In this document: in pieces, positions 45,445 through 55,519 of the stretch | How positions within the stretch are numbered: position 1 is the first letter of the stretch | How the letters are laid out: each line of letters starts with the position of its first letter | NCBI GenBank assembly: GCA_003134785.1 | Contig: PLCN01000014.1 | Span: forward strand, 186,001 to 250,000 | Length of the DNA stretch: 64,000 bases | Direction of reading: 5' to 3' | Source: Spartobacteria bacterium | Lineage (GTDB): Bacteria > Verrucomicrobiota > Verrucomicrobiia > Chthoniobacterales > UBA10450 | The notes under the pieces: model-generated | What the model was told of the DNA's origin: nothing | The model's database searches: none | Seen by the model: the letters and a program-made list of their open reading frames with translations, nothing else | Translations under genes and position numbers: made by a program

Positions 45445-46440
45445 CTAAGCGTCGAATCGGAACACGATCTTTCCGCTGCGTTTAGCTTGCGATGCGTGCG
45501 CGACGGCAGCTTTCGCTTCAGCCAACGGATAGGTCTTCTCCACTTTCGCGCGAAGCAGCCCGCCTTGCGCCATTTTGAAGAGCGGCGCAAAAGTATCGGC
45601 GCGTTGCTGCGCCGTCGCGCCGTCGTACCACTTGTTCACCCAAAATCCGGTGAAGCGCAGGTTCTTGAAAATGAGCATTCCATTTGGAATGCACATCGGC
45701 TGCAAACTCATCGCCCCGTAGGTCACGGTCGTTGCCTCCGGCGCCAGCGTCTTCGCCATGCGCAACGCGCTCTCGCCGCCGACCGCATTCAAAGCCAATC
45801 GAATCGGCGCGCGCTCCGTTTGCGCGGCCACCTCCTCGCGGAGGTTGTCGCCATCCACCAAAACCACATCGCCGCCCTCGGCGCGAAGTTCTTCCACGAG
45901 TTCCGCGCGGCGAACAATGTTGACGCTCCTGTAACCCAGCTCATGCGCGATCTGAATCGCAGCGAGGCCCGCGCCAGAATTTGCCGCATTTTGAATCACC
46001 CAATCGCCCGCCTGAAGCGAAACAAAATCATGAAGCATTCGCCACGCAGTCACCGGGTTTACCTTTAGCATCGCCGCCTGGGTCGGTTCGATTCCGTCGG
46101 GAACGACAACCAACTTCTCCGCCGCTACCGCGCACGCCTCACGCCACGTTCCCAAATTGTGCGGCAAGATCACCAACGCGCCCACTTCCAGATTCCTTAC
46201 GGCAGACCCGACTTCAACGACAGTACCCGCGCCCTCCATTCCGGGCGTCGCCGGCAGCGGCGGGCGCACCGGATACTTCCCTTCGATCGCGTTCAGATCC
46301 GCCGGGTTGATCGGAGCCGCCGCCACCTTCACCACCACTTCATCTGACGCAGGTTTCGGCCAGGGTTGCTCGACGATTCGCAGGACTTCCGCCGGAATGC
46401 CGTGCGTTTCGTAGATCGCGGCCTTAAGACTTTTGCTCAT
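45445..46440 (-). CDS. Zinc-less MDR family reductase (trans-2-enoyl reductase-like)
   Basis: 331 aa. Resembles the MECR/ETR branch of medium-chain dehydrogenases: NPADLNAIEGKYPVRPPLPATPGMEGAGTV (two parts), the nucleotide-binding region QNAANSGAGLAAIQIA and a tail GKIVFRFDA. No structural-zinc cysteine cluster is seen. Enzymes of this branch reduce 2-enoyl-CoA/ACP or quinones with NADPH. Substrate is inferred from family resemblance. It is transcribed divergently from the cation transporter gene. Confidence 0.85.
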   Translation of the reverse strand: MSKSLKAAIYETHGIPAEVLRIVEQPWPKPASDEVVVKVAAAPINPADLNAIEGKYPVRPPLPATPGMEGAGTVVEVGSAVRNLEVGALVILPHNLGTWREACAVAAEKLVVVPDGIEPTQAAMLKVNPVTAWRMLHDFVSLQAGDWVIQNAANSGAGLAAIQIAHELGYRSVNIVRRAELVEELRAEGGDVVLVDGDNLREEVAAQTERAPIRLALNAVGGESALRMAKTLAPEATTVTYGAMSLQPMCIPNGMLIFKNLRFTGFWVNKWYDGATAQQRADTFAPLFKMAQGGLLRAKVEKTYPLAEAKAAVAHASQAKRSGKIVFRFDA

Positions 46441-46442
46441 AG

Positions 46443-47354
46443 ATGCCGCAGGCTTTCCATCCTACATCGAACGATCCCGCCAGCAATATGCAAACGGGCG
46501 CGCGCGTCGCGTTGGCGGGCATGATCGTGAACGTCCTGCTCGCGGCCGCGAAAATCACAGCAGGGCTGCTCGGAAATTCTTATGTGCTGATCGCCGACGG
46601 AATCGAATCGGTGCTTGATATCGGCGGCTCAGCGGTCATCTGGGGCGGTCTCAAATTTGCTTCGCGTCCACCCGATGCGACGCACCCGTACGGTCACGGA
46701 AAAGCGGAGCCGCTGGCTGCCGGAGTCGTCGCAGTGGGTGTGCTTGTGGCCGCGCTGGGTCTTGCAGTCCAAAGTGGACGCGAGATTTTTCTGCCACACC
46801 ACGCGCCCGCGCCTTTCACCTTGATCGTTCTGGTCGTCGTGATCGCCGTGAAGGAATTTCTTTATCGCTCCGTCATCCGCCTGGGAAAAAATGTGGAGAG
46901 CACTGCCGTCCAAACCGATGCGTGGCATCATCGCGCGGACGCAATGACCTCCATAGCCGCTTTCATCGGCATTTCGATTGCCTTGATCGGCGGCGAACGC
47001 TGGCAAAGCGCGGATGCCTGGGCTGCGCTTTTCGCCTGTGCCATCATCGGCGCGAATGGCTACCGGCTCCTTTTTCCCGCCTTGCATGAGATGCTCGACA
47101 CCGCGCCGCGCGGCGAGATCGTCGCCACGATTCAGCGTGCGGCTGGTTCGGTTCCGGGAGTTCGTGAAGTGGAGAAATGTCTGGTGCGCAAAATGGGCCT
47201 TTCGTTTTACGTCGATCTGCACATCCGCGTGGATGGTGCGATTTCCGTCCGCGACGGGCATCACATCGCGCATCAAGTCAAGGATGCCATCAAACGATCC
47301 GATTCGCGAATCGCCGATGTGCTCGTGCATGTCGAGCCGGCGGATTCTCTATAG
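46443..47354 (+). CDS. Cation diffusion facilitator family transporter
   Basis: 303 aa. Metal site residues in ADGIESVLDIGG (51-62), HPYGHGKAEP (81-90) and WHHRADAMTS (161-170), with six membrane helices across about 20-215 and a cytoplasmic C-terminal CDF dimerisation domain (about 225-303, DLHIRVDGAISVRDGHHIAHQV). Exports divalent metals such as Zn2+, Fe2+ or Mn2+ with proton exchange. The TAG stop belongs to the family D repeat that separates it from the convergent nucleosidase gene. Confidence 0.9.
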   Translation: MPQAFHPTSNDPASNMQTGARVALAGMIVNVLLAAAKITAGLLGNSYVLIADGIESVLDIGGSAVIWGGLKFASRPPDATHPYGHGKAEPLAAGVVAVGVLVAALGLAVQSGREIFLPHHAPAPFTLIVLVVVIAVKEFLYRSVIRLGKNVESTAVQTDAWHHRADAMTSIAAFIGISIALIGGERWQSADAWAALFACAIIGANGYRLLFPALHEMLDTAPRGEIVATIQRAAGSVPGVREVEKCLVRKMGLSFYVDLHIRVDGAISVRDGHHIAHQVKDAIKRSDSRIADVLVHVEPADSL

Positions 47355-47462
47355 CCGCCGCCCTGCTTGCCCCGCCGAAGCAAGGCGAAGGCGGGTAGGC
47401 GGCGCAACGCGATCTTGAAGGGCGCGTCGTCCTCGGCGCTTCGCATAGCGAAGCGGCTACAG
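47349..47462. repeat. GTAG-type repeat, family D, copy 3 (both ends are gene stops)
   Basis: Starts CTATAGCCGCCGCCCTGC and ends CGCATAGCGAAGCGGCTACAG. The left TAG (47352-47354) ends the CDF gene and the right CTA (47457-47459) is the TAG stop of the nucleosidase gene on the minus strand. Left end has ATAG in place of GTAG. Confidence 0.9.
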
Positions 47463-48170
47463 CGGGAGCAAATCGGCGCGCAAGATTTTTTCGAGCGCCT
47501 TCGTAAGAGAATTACGGGCGAGCCCAATTCGCTGACGGAACAGATTCAGCCGGCTGACGGCGCCGGGGTGTGTCGATAAGTAAAGCGCCAGGCGCATGAA
47601 GTTCGTCTTCTGTTTCTCCAAGTCGAACAAGACATGTGACGGAGCGGGCAAAGGTTTCGTGGGCGTATCGCTGATAACACGCAGCGACAACACCGGCAGC
47701 TGATGACCGGCGCAGGCTTCCGCTATGAACTCCGTTTCCATATCGACCGCCACCGCGCCGCTTTCCTTCGCCAATTGAGCACGCTCCGATTTGGAATCGG
47801 TTATCCAAGGAACCGTGACCAGCTTCCCGAGAAAGAGCGCATCGTCCGCGAATTCGAGGTGCGGCGAACCCAGAAGTCCCGGGCTCGAGAAATTTTCGGA
47901 GAGCAGCAGGTTCCCGATCTGCAACTCATCGTCCAGTGCGCCCGCGAACCCTGCGCTAATCAGATAATCGAATTGTTGACGGCGCAGGAAACTTTCAATT
48001 TGCGCCCGGCAACTTTTCTCGCCGACGCCGGTGTGAAGGACCGCGACCGATCGGCCGTGAATCTGTCCGCGGAGGGATTCGACGCCTTCGCGAGAATTGA
48101 AACTCGGCTTCTGCAGCAACCGAATGAACTGAGAGCTTTCCGCGGGCAAAGCGAACGTGATCGCAATCAT
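47457..48170 (-). CDS. Nucleoside phosphorylase/nucleosidase family protein
   Basis: 237 aa. PNP/UDP phosphorylase fold: LHTGVGEKSCRA near 46-57, SAGFAGALDDELQIGNLLL (72-90) and the substrate motif VDMETEFIA (142-150), followed by RVISDTPT. Similar to MTA/SAH nucleosidase and the hopanoid-associated phosphorylase (HpnG) group. Exact substrate uncertain; no hopanoid genes are in this window. The TAG stop comes from the adjoining repeat. It lies 39 bp downstream of the anti-sigma-like gene. Confidence 0.8.
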   Translation of the reverse strand: MIAITFALPAESSQFIRLLQKPSFNSREGVESLRGQIHGRSVAVLHTGVGEKSCRAQIESFLRRQQFDYLISAGFAGALDDELQIGNLLLSENFSSPGLLGSPHLEFADDALFLGKLVTVPWITDSKSERAQLAKESGAVAVDMETEFIAEACAGHQLPVLSLRVISDTPTKPLPAPSHVLFDLEKQKTNFMRLALYLSTHPGAVSRLNLFRQRIGLARNSLTKALEKILRADLLPL

Positions 48171-48209
48171 CGTCTGGCCTCGAATTACAGCGACGGCGCC
48201 AGCGTCCGA

Positions 48210-48905
48210 TCAGGGGTTCGGAGAACGCGGAGCTTCTGTGATCCGCACGTAGATATTCTTTTTTCCGCCGGGGATGGCTGGCTTCTCATTGGTGGGGCTC
48301 GGGGAGGGAGGATCGGTCTGAGCAAGCGGAGCGATGGCTCGACGGAATTCCTCCGCACGCTCAGCGGGAATCTGAGCGAGAACCGTGGTGCCGCTTTCAT
48401 CGGGTGGGGCCTTTGCGGCCGATCCGCCGCTCTGACTCGCCAGCAAAACGACATTGTTAGCCAGTGAATCGTGCTCCTTCAGCGGCGCAAACAACCGGAT
48501 TTCGTCGCCTCCCAGGGTAGGGGGCGGCATCGTGCGTTCCGCCACGCTCTTGAGCGACGATTCCACTTGCTCGTGAAGAGCCGCTTCCCTGGCGTGGTCA
48601 TCGCTTTTCACGCGCTGTTTCTTGCCGACGATGAACAAAATTCCCACGATGACATTGAGCAGAACCAGCGCAGCGAAAGCGGTGGCTACCCGGCGTCCGA
48701 GTTTCGCGCCCGCGTCCGATGGAATTTCCAGATCCTCGTTTTCTCCGAGAACTTCCCGCGATCCGCGCGAACGCTCATGCATGGCTCGGGCGATCGCGAG
48801 CTCGCGTTGTAGTTGAGGATCTGTCATCAGTTGCGCTTCGAGCTCTGCGCGCTCGGCCGTGGGAAGATTTCCTTCGAGATAATCGAAAAGCTTTTCGGGA
48901 TTCAT
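48210..48905 (-). CDS. Single-pass membrane protein, anti-sigma factor-like
   Basis: 231 aa. N-terminal MNPEKLFDYLEGNLPTAERAELEAQL, then one membrane helix (about 74-93, FAALVLLNVIVGILFIVGKK), then a Pro/Glu-rich periplasmic region. The N-terminal helix pattern resembles anti-sigma and zf-HC2-type proteins but the HCC zinc residues are not visible. No sigma factor gene adjoins it, so the call is tentative. Upstream lies a repeat-filled gap before the divergent tamB gene. Confidence 0.5.
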   Translation of the reverse strand: MNPEKLFDYLEGNLPTAERAELEAQLMTDPQLQRELAIARAMHERSRGSREVLGENEDLEIPSDAGAKLGRRVATAFAALVLLNVIVGILFIVGKKQRVKSDDHAREAALHEQVESSLKSVAERTMPPPTLGGDEIRLFAPLKEHDSLANNVVLLASQSGGSAAKAPPDESGTTVLAQIPAERAEEFRRAIAPLAQTDPPSPSPTNEKPAIPGGKKNIYVRITEAPRSPNP

Positions 48906-49253
48906 GCGACAGAGGGAAGACGGTCATGCCGGGCCACTTCATGCGCAAATCGCAAGTGTGAACCAAGCGATGCCACCGTTCGCGATGTCATCCCGAGCCG
49001 CGCAGACGGCGAGGGACCTCTCAGTTACTCGACTGGTCACTCAAACCAGAATAGGCGTGGCGTCAGCGCCGATGTTGTGCGGCGTAACGTTCAAGACGCG
49101 CAAAATGCTATTGCGAGGTCCCTCGCCGTCTGCGCGGCTCGGGATGACCCGCTCTTAGTGGTACCGTTATCTTGTCGCCAAATCTGCGCTCCGGGGCGCG
49201 CCACCCGCTTCGGGTATTGCTCTTTACCTGCGTAGAAATAGATTACCGCCCTG
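48906..49253. other. Intergenic region upstream of tamB
   Basis: About 350 bp between divergent genes. It contains a family B repeat (48987-49148) and little else that I can support. No clear promoter was found. Confidence 0.6.
48987..49148. repeat. Family B inverted repeat, copy 5
   Basis: Arms GTCATCCCGAGCCGCGCAGA and the inverse GTCTGCGCGGCTCGGGATGAC. Each arm reaches a GGGACCTC or GAGGTCCC inner end, with a spacer of about 90 bp. Nearly identical to copies 1 and 2. Confidence 0.9.
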
Positions 49254-52200
49254 GTGGATGAAAACGGCAAGGCACTACCCCAAAGACGTCGGCGCTGGCC
49301 CCGTCTCGTACGGCGGAGCCTGCTTCTTTTGCTCGCGCTCGTCCTGATCTTTCATCGTCCGATCATTTTTCATGTCGGTGGCGTGATCGCGAATAACTAC
49401 GCCGCCAAAGCCAATCTGAAGATTAATTGCGCCTTTGAAGGTTCAATTTTCACGGGGCTCATCGTAAAGAATCTTCACGTGGTGCCGGTTGGTCCCACCA
49501 TCGTCGAGTCCATCGACGCCGATTACATTCGCGCGGATTACAGCCTGATCGATCTCTTGCGGCATGGCGCGACCGAAGTCTTGAAAAACGCCGAGGTGCG
49601 GACCGCCCGGATCGTTCTCAATCCGGCCAAGGCCTCTTTGAAACCCAAGGTCCCGCCGCCTAACGAGCGGATCACCTTGTTCCCGGTTTTCCCCGAGCGC
49701 CTCCGCCTTTTCGACATCAATCTCCGCGTCCGCTCGACGACTGAGAAGCAGGATTTTGTTCTGGAACATTTCGACGTCGATTTCGACCCGAAGAACCCCG
49801 GGAAGCTTCATTTGGCCACGCTGCAAATTCCGAACGCTCCGCCCTGGAAGAACATTTCCGCGCAAACTTCCTACACCAACAAGAATCTGATCCTGAGCGG
49901 TCTGGTGCTCGACGCGGACAATCAGATCCGCCTGATCGCGGTCGATGCCTCGCGCATTGCAACTAAATCGCTCGAGATCGTGCTCGACGCGACCCTCGCT
50001 CACGGAACTGTGGCCGGTTCGGTCGCACTTCGCGAGACGCCGCATTCCCTCGATACGAAACTCCGGTTGGTAGCGGAAAACGTTTCGCTCGATACCCTGC
50101 GCGGTTATCTCGGGAGACCGCCGGAATTTCTCGCGGGTGATGTGCAGCGACTCTCGATCGAGTCGAGCGGCGCGATCGATTCTCCGCGAACGTGGGATGT
50201 CAAGGTCGAGGCGGAGGTCAATAATTTGCGGCAGGGAAATTTCTCTTTCGAGCATTGTGTCGCGAACGTGACCGCGCACGGCGGGATTGCGACTTTGAAT
50301 TCCGGCGAAGCAACTCAAGGACAGAACAAGATCGAGATGAAAGGGACGGCCGAGCTGCCAACGGAGGTGCGTTTCTTCGGTCAGAGTCCCGCGACCTTCG
50401 AGATCACCGCGTCGCTGCCTGATCTGCAATCGATCACCGCCAGCTTCCCTCAGCCGCTGACCGGTGCGGCGATGGCGAATGGTCGCGCTGAAATCAAAGA
50501 TGCGGTTCTCCACGCTGATCTGCGCTTTAATGGCGGTCCGATCGGCTTCGATAACTCCACCATCGCGCAAGTAAACGGAAGCCTCGTCGCTTCCAGGAAG
50601 ATGCCGCCGGCCGATCAGCAAAAAGTTTATTACGCTGATCTCCAATCAGAAATTCATCTGGAAATGACCGATCTGCGCTCCGGGGATTACCTCATGGATT
50701 CCGTGCACGCGGACCTGAGAAGTGACGGGGCCGCGGCCAAGATCGAGCGCGTCGCCGCGGTACGGAATCAGAACAACTTCATCGTCACGGGCGAATACCG
50801 ACTGCCGGATGACTTCATCGCCGCGCGAACGCAGCCGGCCAGATTCGAGGTGTCGTTAGGCGCGCCGAACCTGGCTGATTACTGGGCTGATGATGCGCAG
50901 AACAAGATCACAGGTCTGCTTCAGATCACGGGTGAGGTGGCCCTTCGCGATGGCAAGGCCCAGGGGCAACTCTCCGTTTACGGATCGAATTTGAAGTCGC
51001 GCAACCTGGCCATCCCGCGGCTCAGTGCGGAAACCTCGATCTGGAACAACGTTGTTTATCTGAACGATTTCACCGCCAATCTCAACGAACGCGATTACGT
51101 CGGCGGAAACGGAACCCTCTCCCTCGAGAAACCGTTTCACTACAGCGGCAAATTTTTCGTCAACGTGGCCGATCTCGCGCGGCTGAAGCCAATCCTGGTT
51201 GCCGCTGGAAACAACAATGAGATCGCGGGTTCACTCTTGATCGACTGGCAGGGAAGCGGCGAGGCAGCTGACGTGAAACATTCCGGCGCGCTCAAGCTGA
51301 AACTGGAGAAAGGGCGGTACGCAAACCTGCAAGCGCTCCAGGCAAACGTCGACGCGCACTATTCCCCCGACGGTCTCGACATTCCGACCATCTTCCTCGG
51401 CAGCGACAAGATGGATTTCCAAGCCATCCTCACCGCGAAAGGCTCCACGCTAGAAATCACAAAAATCCAGGTTGACCAGGGCCAGGCCAAATACGCGTCG
51501 GGTTATGTTTCGCTGCCATTCGTCTGGAAAAACCTGGGCACGAGCGAGCCACTCTTCCCTTCCGACGGAAAAGTGCTGGTGAGCTTTCAGTCCGAGAACC
51601 TGGACATGAAAAAGCTTTTCGAAGATCTCGGAACAAAACCGATGGCAACCGGATTGATTACAGTGAAGCTCGATGCCCAGGGCACGCTGGCGCAGTTGGG
51701 CGGCCGGCTCGATGTGCAAATGCGCGATCTGCACAGCGCAGATTATCCGAAACTCGAGCCGGCCACTTTCGATCTCGCGGCCGAGCTGCAAAACAATCAG
51801 CTCGCTTTCAACGGCAAGTTGCAGCAGACCAAAATCCAACCGCTCCAGATCACGGGCAACCTTCCCTTCGATTTTTCGAAAATGACCGCTGAGAGGAAAT
51901 TCGATGAGGAGACGCCGTTGACCGCGAAGGTGCAATTGCCGCGCAGTTCCGTCAATTTCCTCCGGCAATTTTTGCCGGGCATCACTCAGCTCGATGGCGA
52001 CCTTGCGCTGGACGTGAATGTGAGCGGCACAATCGCGAAGCCCGTTCTGAGCGGCGCGGGTGATATCACGATCAACATGGCGCGTTTCACCAACGCCACG
52101 CTGCCTTCGCTGAGCGGATTTCACTCGCGCATGGTTTTCGATCGCGACGTGCTGAACTTCGAGCGCTTCAACGGCGATCTGGCCGGCGGTCCGTTCACCA

Positions 52201-53141
52201 TCTCGGGCCGCGTGACCTTTCCGAAGCTGACCGATCCAAATCTCGATTTCCAATTGAAGGCGCAAAGCGTTCTCGTGGCCCGCAACGATTCGCTGACCGC
52301 GCGAGCCGATGCCGATGTCAAAGTGACCGGCCCGCTCAAGAGCGCGACGGTCACCGGCAACGTCGCCCTAACGAACAGTCAGTTCCTCAAGAATATCGAT
52401 TTGCTTCCGATCGGCCTGCCGGGACGTCCGGCGCCGCAACCGCCCACCGACCGCCCCGATTTTTCCGTTACGGAACCGCCGATTCGCGATTGGAAATTCG
52501 ACATCTTTATCAAGACGAAAGATCCGTTTCTGATTCGCGGGAATCTCGCGAATGGCGGAGCGATCACCGATCTGCACGTTACCGGAACGGGATTGCGCCC
52601 GGAGCTGCAGGGCACGGTCCGGCTCGAGAACGTGGAAGCGACGCTGCCTTTTAGCCGGCTGGAAATCGCCCAGGGCTTTCTTTATTTCGATCCGAGCGAT
52701 TCATTCAATCCGAAGATCGATTTGCAGGGCACGTCGCTGATCCGTGATTACACGGTCCACGTTTATGTTTACGGCACGTCGCTCGCTCCCGAGGCTATTT
52801 TCACGAGCGAACCGCCCTTGCCGCAGGAGGAAATCATTTCGCTCCTCGCAACGGGGGTGACGCGCGGAGAACTGATCGGAAACAATAACGTTCTCGCCGG
52901 GCGCGCCGTCATGCTGCTGGTGCAGCAGCTTTACCGGAAGGTTTTCAAGAAAGGCCAGGCGACGAAGGGCACTTCGGTTTTCGATAGGTTGCAGATGGAC
53001 GTCGGCCAGATCGATCCGCGCACGGGGCAGCAAACTATGACCGCGCGGTTCAAGGTGGACGAGCATTTTGTCCTCATCGGCGATCTGGAAGTGGGCGGAG
53101 ATTTTCGCGGCATGGTGAAGTACGTGCTTCGATTCAAATGA
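49254..53141 (+). CDS. tamB: TamB-like translocation and assembly module protein
   Basis: 1295 aa with GTG as likely start. N-terminal anchor (LLLLALVLIFHRPIIFHVGG, about residues 23-42), a very long beta-helical repeat region, and a C-terminal DUF490/TamB domain with GTSLIRDYTVHVYVYGTSL, FTSEPPLPQEEIISLLATG and ILVGDLEVGGDFRGMVKYV-like end. TamB spans the periplasm with TamA and also moves phospholipid. The next gene encodes an Omp85 barrel, in line with a TamA-TamB pair. Confidence 0.92.
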   Translation: MDENGKALPQRRRRWPRLVRRSLLLLLALVLIFHRPIIFHVGGVIANNYAAKANLKINCAFEGSIFTGLIVKNLHVVPVGPTIVESIDADYIRADYSLIDLLRHGATEVLKNAEVRTARIVLNPAKASLKPKVPPPNERITLFPVFPERLRLFDINLRVRSTTEKQDFVLEHFDVDFDPKNPGKLHLATLQIPNAPPWKNISAQTSYTNKNLILSGLVLDADNQIRLIAVDASRIATKSLEIVLDATLAHGTVAGSVALRETPHSLDTKLRLVAENVSLDTLRGYLGRPPEFLAGDVQRLSIESSGAIDSPRTWDVKVEAEVNNLRQGNFSFEHCVANVTAHGGIATLNSGEATQGQNKIEMKGTAELPTEVRFFGQSPATFEITASLPDLQSITASFPQPLTGAAMANGRAEIKDAVLHADLRFNGGPIGFDNSTIAQVNGSLVASRKMPPADQQKVYYADLQSEIHLEMTDLRSGDYLMDSVHADLRSDGAAAKIERVAAVRNQNNFIVTGEYRLPDDFIAARTQPARFEVSLGAPNLADYWADDAQNKITGLLQITGEVALRDGKAQGQLSVYGSNLKSRNLAIPRLSAETSIWNNVVYLNDFTANLNERDYVGGNGTLSLEKPFHYSGKFFVNVADLARLKPILVAAGNNNEIAGSLLIDWQGSGEAADVKHSGALKLKLEKGRYANLQALQANVDAHYSPDGLDIPTIFLGSDKMDFQAILTAKGSTLEITKIQVDQGQAKYASGYVSLPFVWKNLGTSEPLFPSDGKVLVSFQSENLDMKKLFEDLGTKPMATGLITVKLDAQGTLAQLGGRLDVQMRDLHSADYPKLEPATFDLAAELQNNQLAFNGKLQQTKIQPLQITGNLPFDFSKMTAERKFDEETPLTAKVQLPRSSVNFLRQFLPGITQLDGDLALDVNVSGTIAKPVLSGAGDITINMARFTNATLPSLSGFHSRMVFDRDVLNFERFNGDLAGGPFTISGRVTFPKLTDPNLDFQLKAQSVLVARNDSLTARADADVKVTGPLKSATVTGNVALTNSQFLKNIDLLPIGLPGRPAPQPPTDRPDFSVTEPPIRDWKFDIFIKTKDPFLIRGNLANGGAITDLHVTGTGLRPELQGTVRLENVEATLPFSRLEIAQGFLYFDPSDSFNPKIDLQGTSLIRDYTVHVYVYGTSLAPEAIFTSEPPLPQEEIISLLATGVTRGELIGNNNVLAGRAVMLLVQQLYRKVFKKGQATKGTSVFDRLQMDVGQIDPRTGQQTMTARFKVDEHFVLIGDLEVGGDFRGMVKYVLRFK

Positions 53142-53142
53142 A

Positions 53143-55290
53143 ATGAGCCGCGCGTTTCTGATCATCCTTTCTTGCGGCGTCCTGTTCAGTGGCACCGCCT
53201 TGTCTCAAACCGCGGTGAAGGTGCCGAAACCCGAAGAGAAAGATCGCGCGCAACGCGCGGTCGCCAAGGAGCAGGAGAAGGAGGCGCAGGGCACGAGCGT
53301 GATTGAGTTCCGCGGCCAGGCCGCTTTCGACGAAAAGCTCCTGCGCTCACAACTAAAGGAACAGATCACGACGATCGCTCAATACGGATTGACTCCCGCG
53401 CGCGGGGACGACGCCGCATTTTTTCTCGAGCTGTTTTATCGGAAGCAGGGTTACGCGAAAGTGACCGTGCGTTATACGATCGAATCCGGCAATCGCCTGC
53501 GCCTGGACATCAATGAAGGTCCGCTCGTCACGCTCGGTTTGGTGAATTTCGTCGGCAACCAGCACCAGCCGGCCGAAGTCTTGTTCGATTACGCCGTCGG
53601 GCCAACGCGCGAACGCTACTCTTCGCTCCAGAAGAAACTTCCTTTCGTGGCGTCCGACGTGGAAGAAGGCGCGGACCTCGTCCATCGACTCTACGTTTCG
53701 CAGGGTTTCCTGGAAGCGAAGGTCGATCCGCCCATTTACCACTACGCCGAGGACCGCTCGCACGTCGACGCGACATTCCCGATCACGGAAGGACGGCAAT
53801 ATTTTTTCGGTGAGCTCACTTTCGTGGGTGACAACATCTATGGCGCCGAGGCATTGCGCGGGCAAATGCTCGATCTGCTCGAGCAGCCCTATACGGAAAG
53901 CCGCGTCTCAGACATTCCGCGCCGGATGCAATCGTATTTCCGAACGCGCGGCTACTACGAAGTGAAGGTCGACGCGACGGGTAACCCGGAGGCCGGGCGC
54001 AATGGCCACGTGCCGGTGCAAATCTCGATCACGCCCGGCCCACTTTATCATTTCGATGGCATAACCGTGAAGGGACTCAATCGTCTTCGGCCGAGTTATC
54101 TCTCTCGTCGCTTCAGTAAATTCAGCGGCAAGACCTATAGCCCCGAGGTGGTCGACGAGAAATTCCGCGAGTTGATGCGCTCCGGGCTGTTCACCGTCCT
54201 GCAAATCAAACCGACGCCGATTGGTGGCAACGCGTTGCGGCTCGATATCTCAGCCGAGGAAGCGAAGAGCAAAGAGCTCGGGCTTTTACTTGGTTACGGC
54301 TCCTACACCGGGCCAATCGTCGGCGTGAGCTTTCGCGATCGCGACCTCTTCGGGTACGGCCGGCCGCTAACCACTTCGGTGGAATTATCAGGCCGCGGCT
54401 ACAAGGGAGAGATTCTTTGGGAGGATCCCTATCTTTTCGAGACGGATTTTGGTTTCAAGGCGCGGCTCTCCGCGCTCACTTTTGATTTCGATGGCTACAC
54501 GAAGTTCGAAGTCGGCACACGATTCGACCTAACGAGAAAGATTACGAAGCAATATGAGGTCGGGTTGGTGCTCACCGAACGGCATGTCGAAGTCACGAGC
54601 GCCTCGATCTCGCCGCAATTTCTCGGGCGCACCTCCTATTTCGTCAGCTCGATCGGGCTCACGCAAACGCTCGATCTCCGTGACAGCAAGGTGAATCCAA
54701 GCCGCGGCCTGATCTTCGATAGCACCGTCGATTTTGCCTCGAGCGAGATCGGCAGCCAGATCGATTTCATCCGCAGCACCGCGCGGGCGACCTACTTTCT
54801 GCCGATCGGCCAGGAGCCGAAGCCGGGACAGACGGACCGCCGCACGCTGCTGGCGCTCGGCGCGCGGGCCGGCATCATTCGCAGCTTGGGCGGCGACGAC
54901 ACCGTTGCGGAACTTCCGATCGACGAAAGATTCTTCAATGGCGGCAGCACCACTGTGCGCAGTTTCACCGAACGCGATCTCGGGCCACACGACGGTGGCA
55001 ATCCGATCGGGGGAGAATTCTTCACCGTCTTCAACGCGGAGTACACCTTCCCGATTTACGGCGAACTCCAGGGCGCGGTCTTTTTCGACGCCGGTAATCT
55101 GTTGCCGAGCTCGGGGGATCCGTTTACCAGGGTCACGGCCGGTCTGGATGACATGCGTTACGCGATCGGGTTGGGTCTCCGCTACAAACTTCCGATTGGT
55201 CCAGTGCGGATAGACTACGGTTACAATCCCGACCGTCGATCGGGTGAAGACATTGGCGCGTTCAATTTCAGCTTTGGTTTCGCCTTTTAG
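53143..55290 (+). CDS. Omp85 family outer-membrane protein (TamA/BamA-like)
   Basis: 715 aa. Signal peptide MSRAFLIILSCGVLFSGTAL-type; then about five POTRA-like repeats (roughly 50-370), for example FFLELFYRKQGYAKVTVRYT and FRTRGYYEVKVDATGNPEAGR; then a 16-stranded bacterial surface antigen (D15) barrel with the closing LPIGPVRIDYGYNPDR and a final GFAF. It starts two bases after tamB, so the two are coupled. The gene order B then A suggests TamA function rather than general BamA. Confidence 0.88.
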   Translation: MSRAFLIILSCGVLFSGTALSQTAVKVPKPEEKDRAQRAVAKEQEKEAQGTSVIEFRGQAAFDEKLLRSQLKEQITTIAQYGLTPARGDDAAFFLELFYRKQGYAKVTVRYTIESGNRLRLDINEGPLVTLGLVNFVGNQHQPAEVLFDYAVGPTRERYSSLQKKLPFVASDVEEGADLVHRLYVSQGFLEAKVDPPIYHYAEDRSHVDATFPITEGRQYFFGELTFVGDNIYGAEALRGQMLDLLEQPYTESRVSDIPRRMQSYFRTRGYYEVKVDATGNPEAGRNGHVPVQISITPGPLYHFDGITVKGLNRLRPSYLSRRFSKFSGKTYSPEVVDEKFRELMRSGLFTVLQIKPTPIGGNALRLDISAEEAKSKELGLLLGYGSYTGPIVGVSFRDRDLFGYGRPLTTSVELSGRGYKGEILWEDPYLFETDFGFKARLSALTFDFDGYTKFEVGTRFDLTRKITKQYEVGLVLTERHVEVTSASISPQFLGRTSYFVSSIGLTQTLDLRDSKVNPSRGLIFDSTVDFASSEIGSQIDFIRSTARATYFLPIGQEPKPGQTDRRTLLALGARAGIIRSLGGDDTVAELPIDERFFNGGSTTVRSFTERDLGPHDGGNPIGGEFFTVFNAEYTFPIYGELQGAVFFDAGNLLPSSGDPFTRVTAGLDDMRYAIGLGLRYKLPIGPVRIDYGYNPDRRSGEDIGAFNFSFGFAF

Positions 55291-55300
55291 TTTTTCTTTC

Positions 55301-55373
55301 CTGTAGCGGCGGTCTATGACCGCCGAATCGAATTCACCACCGGCTCTCCGGCGGTCATAGACCGCCGCTACAG
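55301..55373. repeat. GTAG-type palindromic repeat pair, family A
   Basis: CTGTAGCGGCGGTCTATGAC and its inverse ending GACCGCCGCTACAG, the closest match to the element inside dnaE. It lies just after the Omp85 stop codon. Confidence 0.92.
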
Positions 55374-55519
55374 AAAGCAAGGCTCTGCACTCTCGCCAAT
55401 TCATGACAGCAACTATTCTTCTGTGGAAACGTCAGCGATAAAGTCTTGTCGAACGGAATCGGACGGGATTGGGTAAGTAGTGACAGAGCCGCTGTGAATG
55501 CGGTGCGCCAGCCTAACGA

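Noticed and set aside
54529-55404. Minus-strand frame of 291 codons over bamA and the repeat
   Set aside because: It is a shadow of the Omp85 gene and includes the translated family A repeat (SVAAVYDRR); no homology to known proteins.
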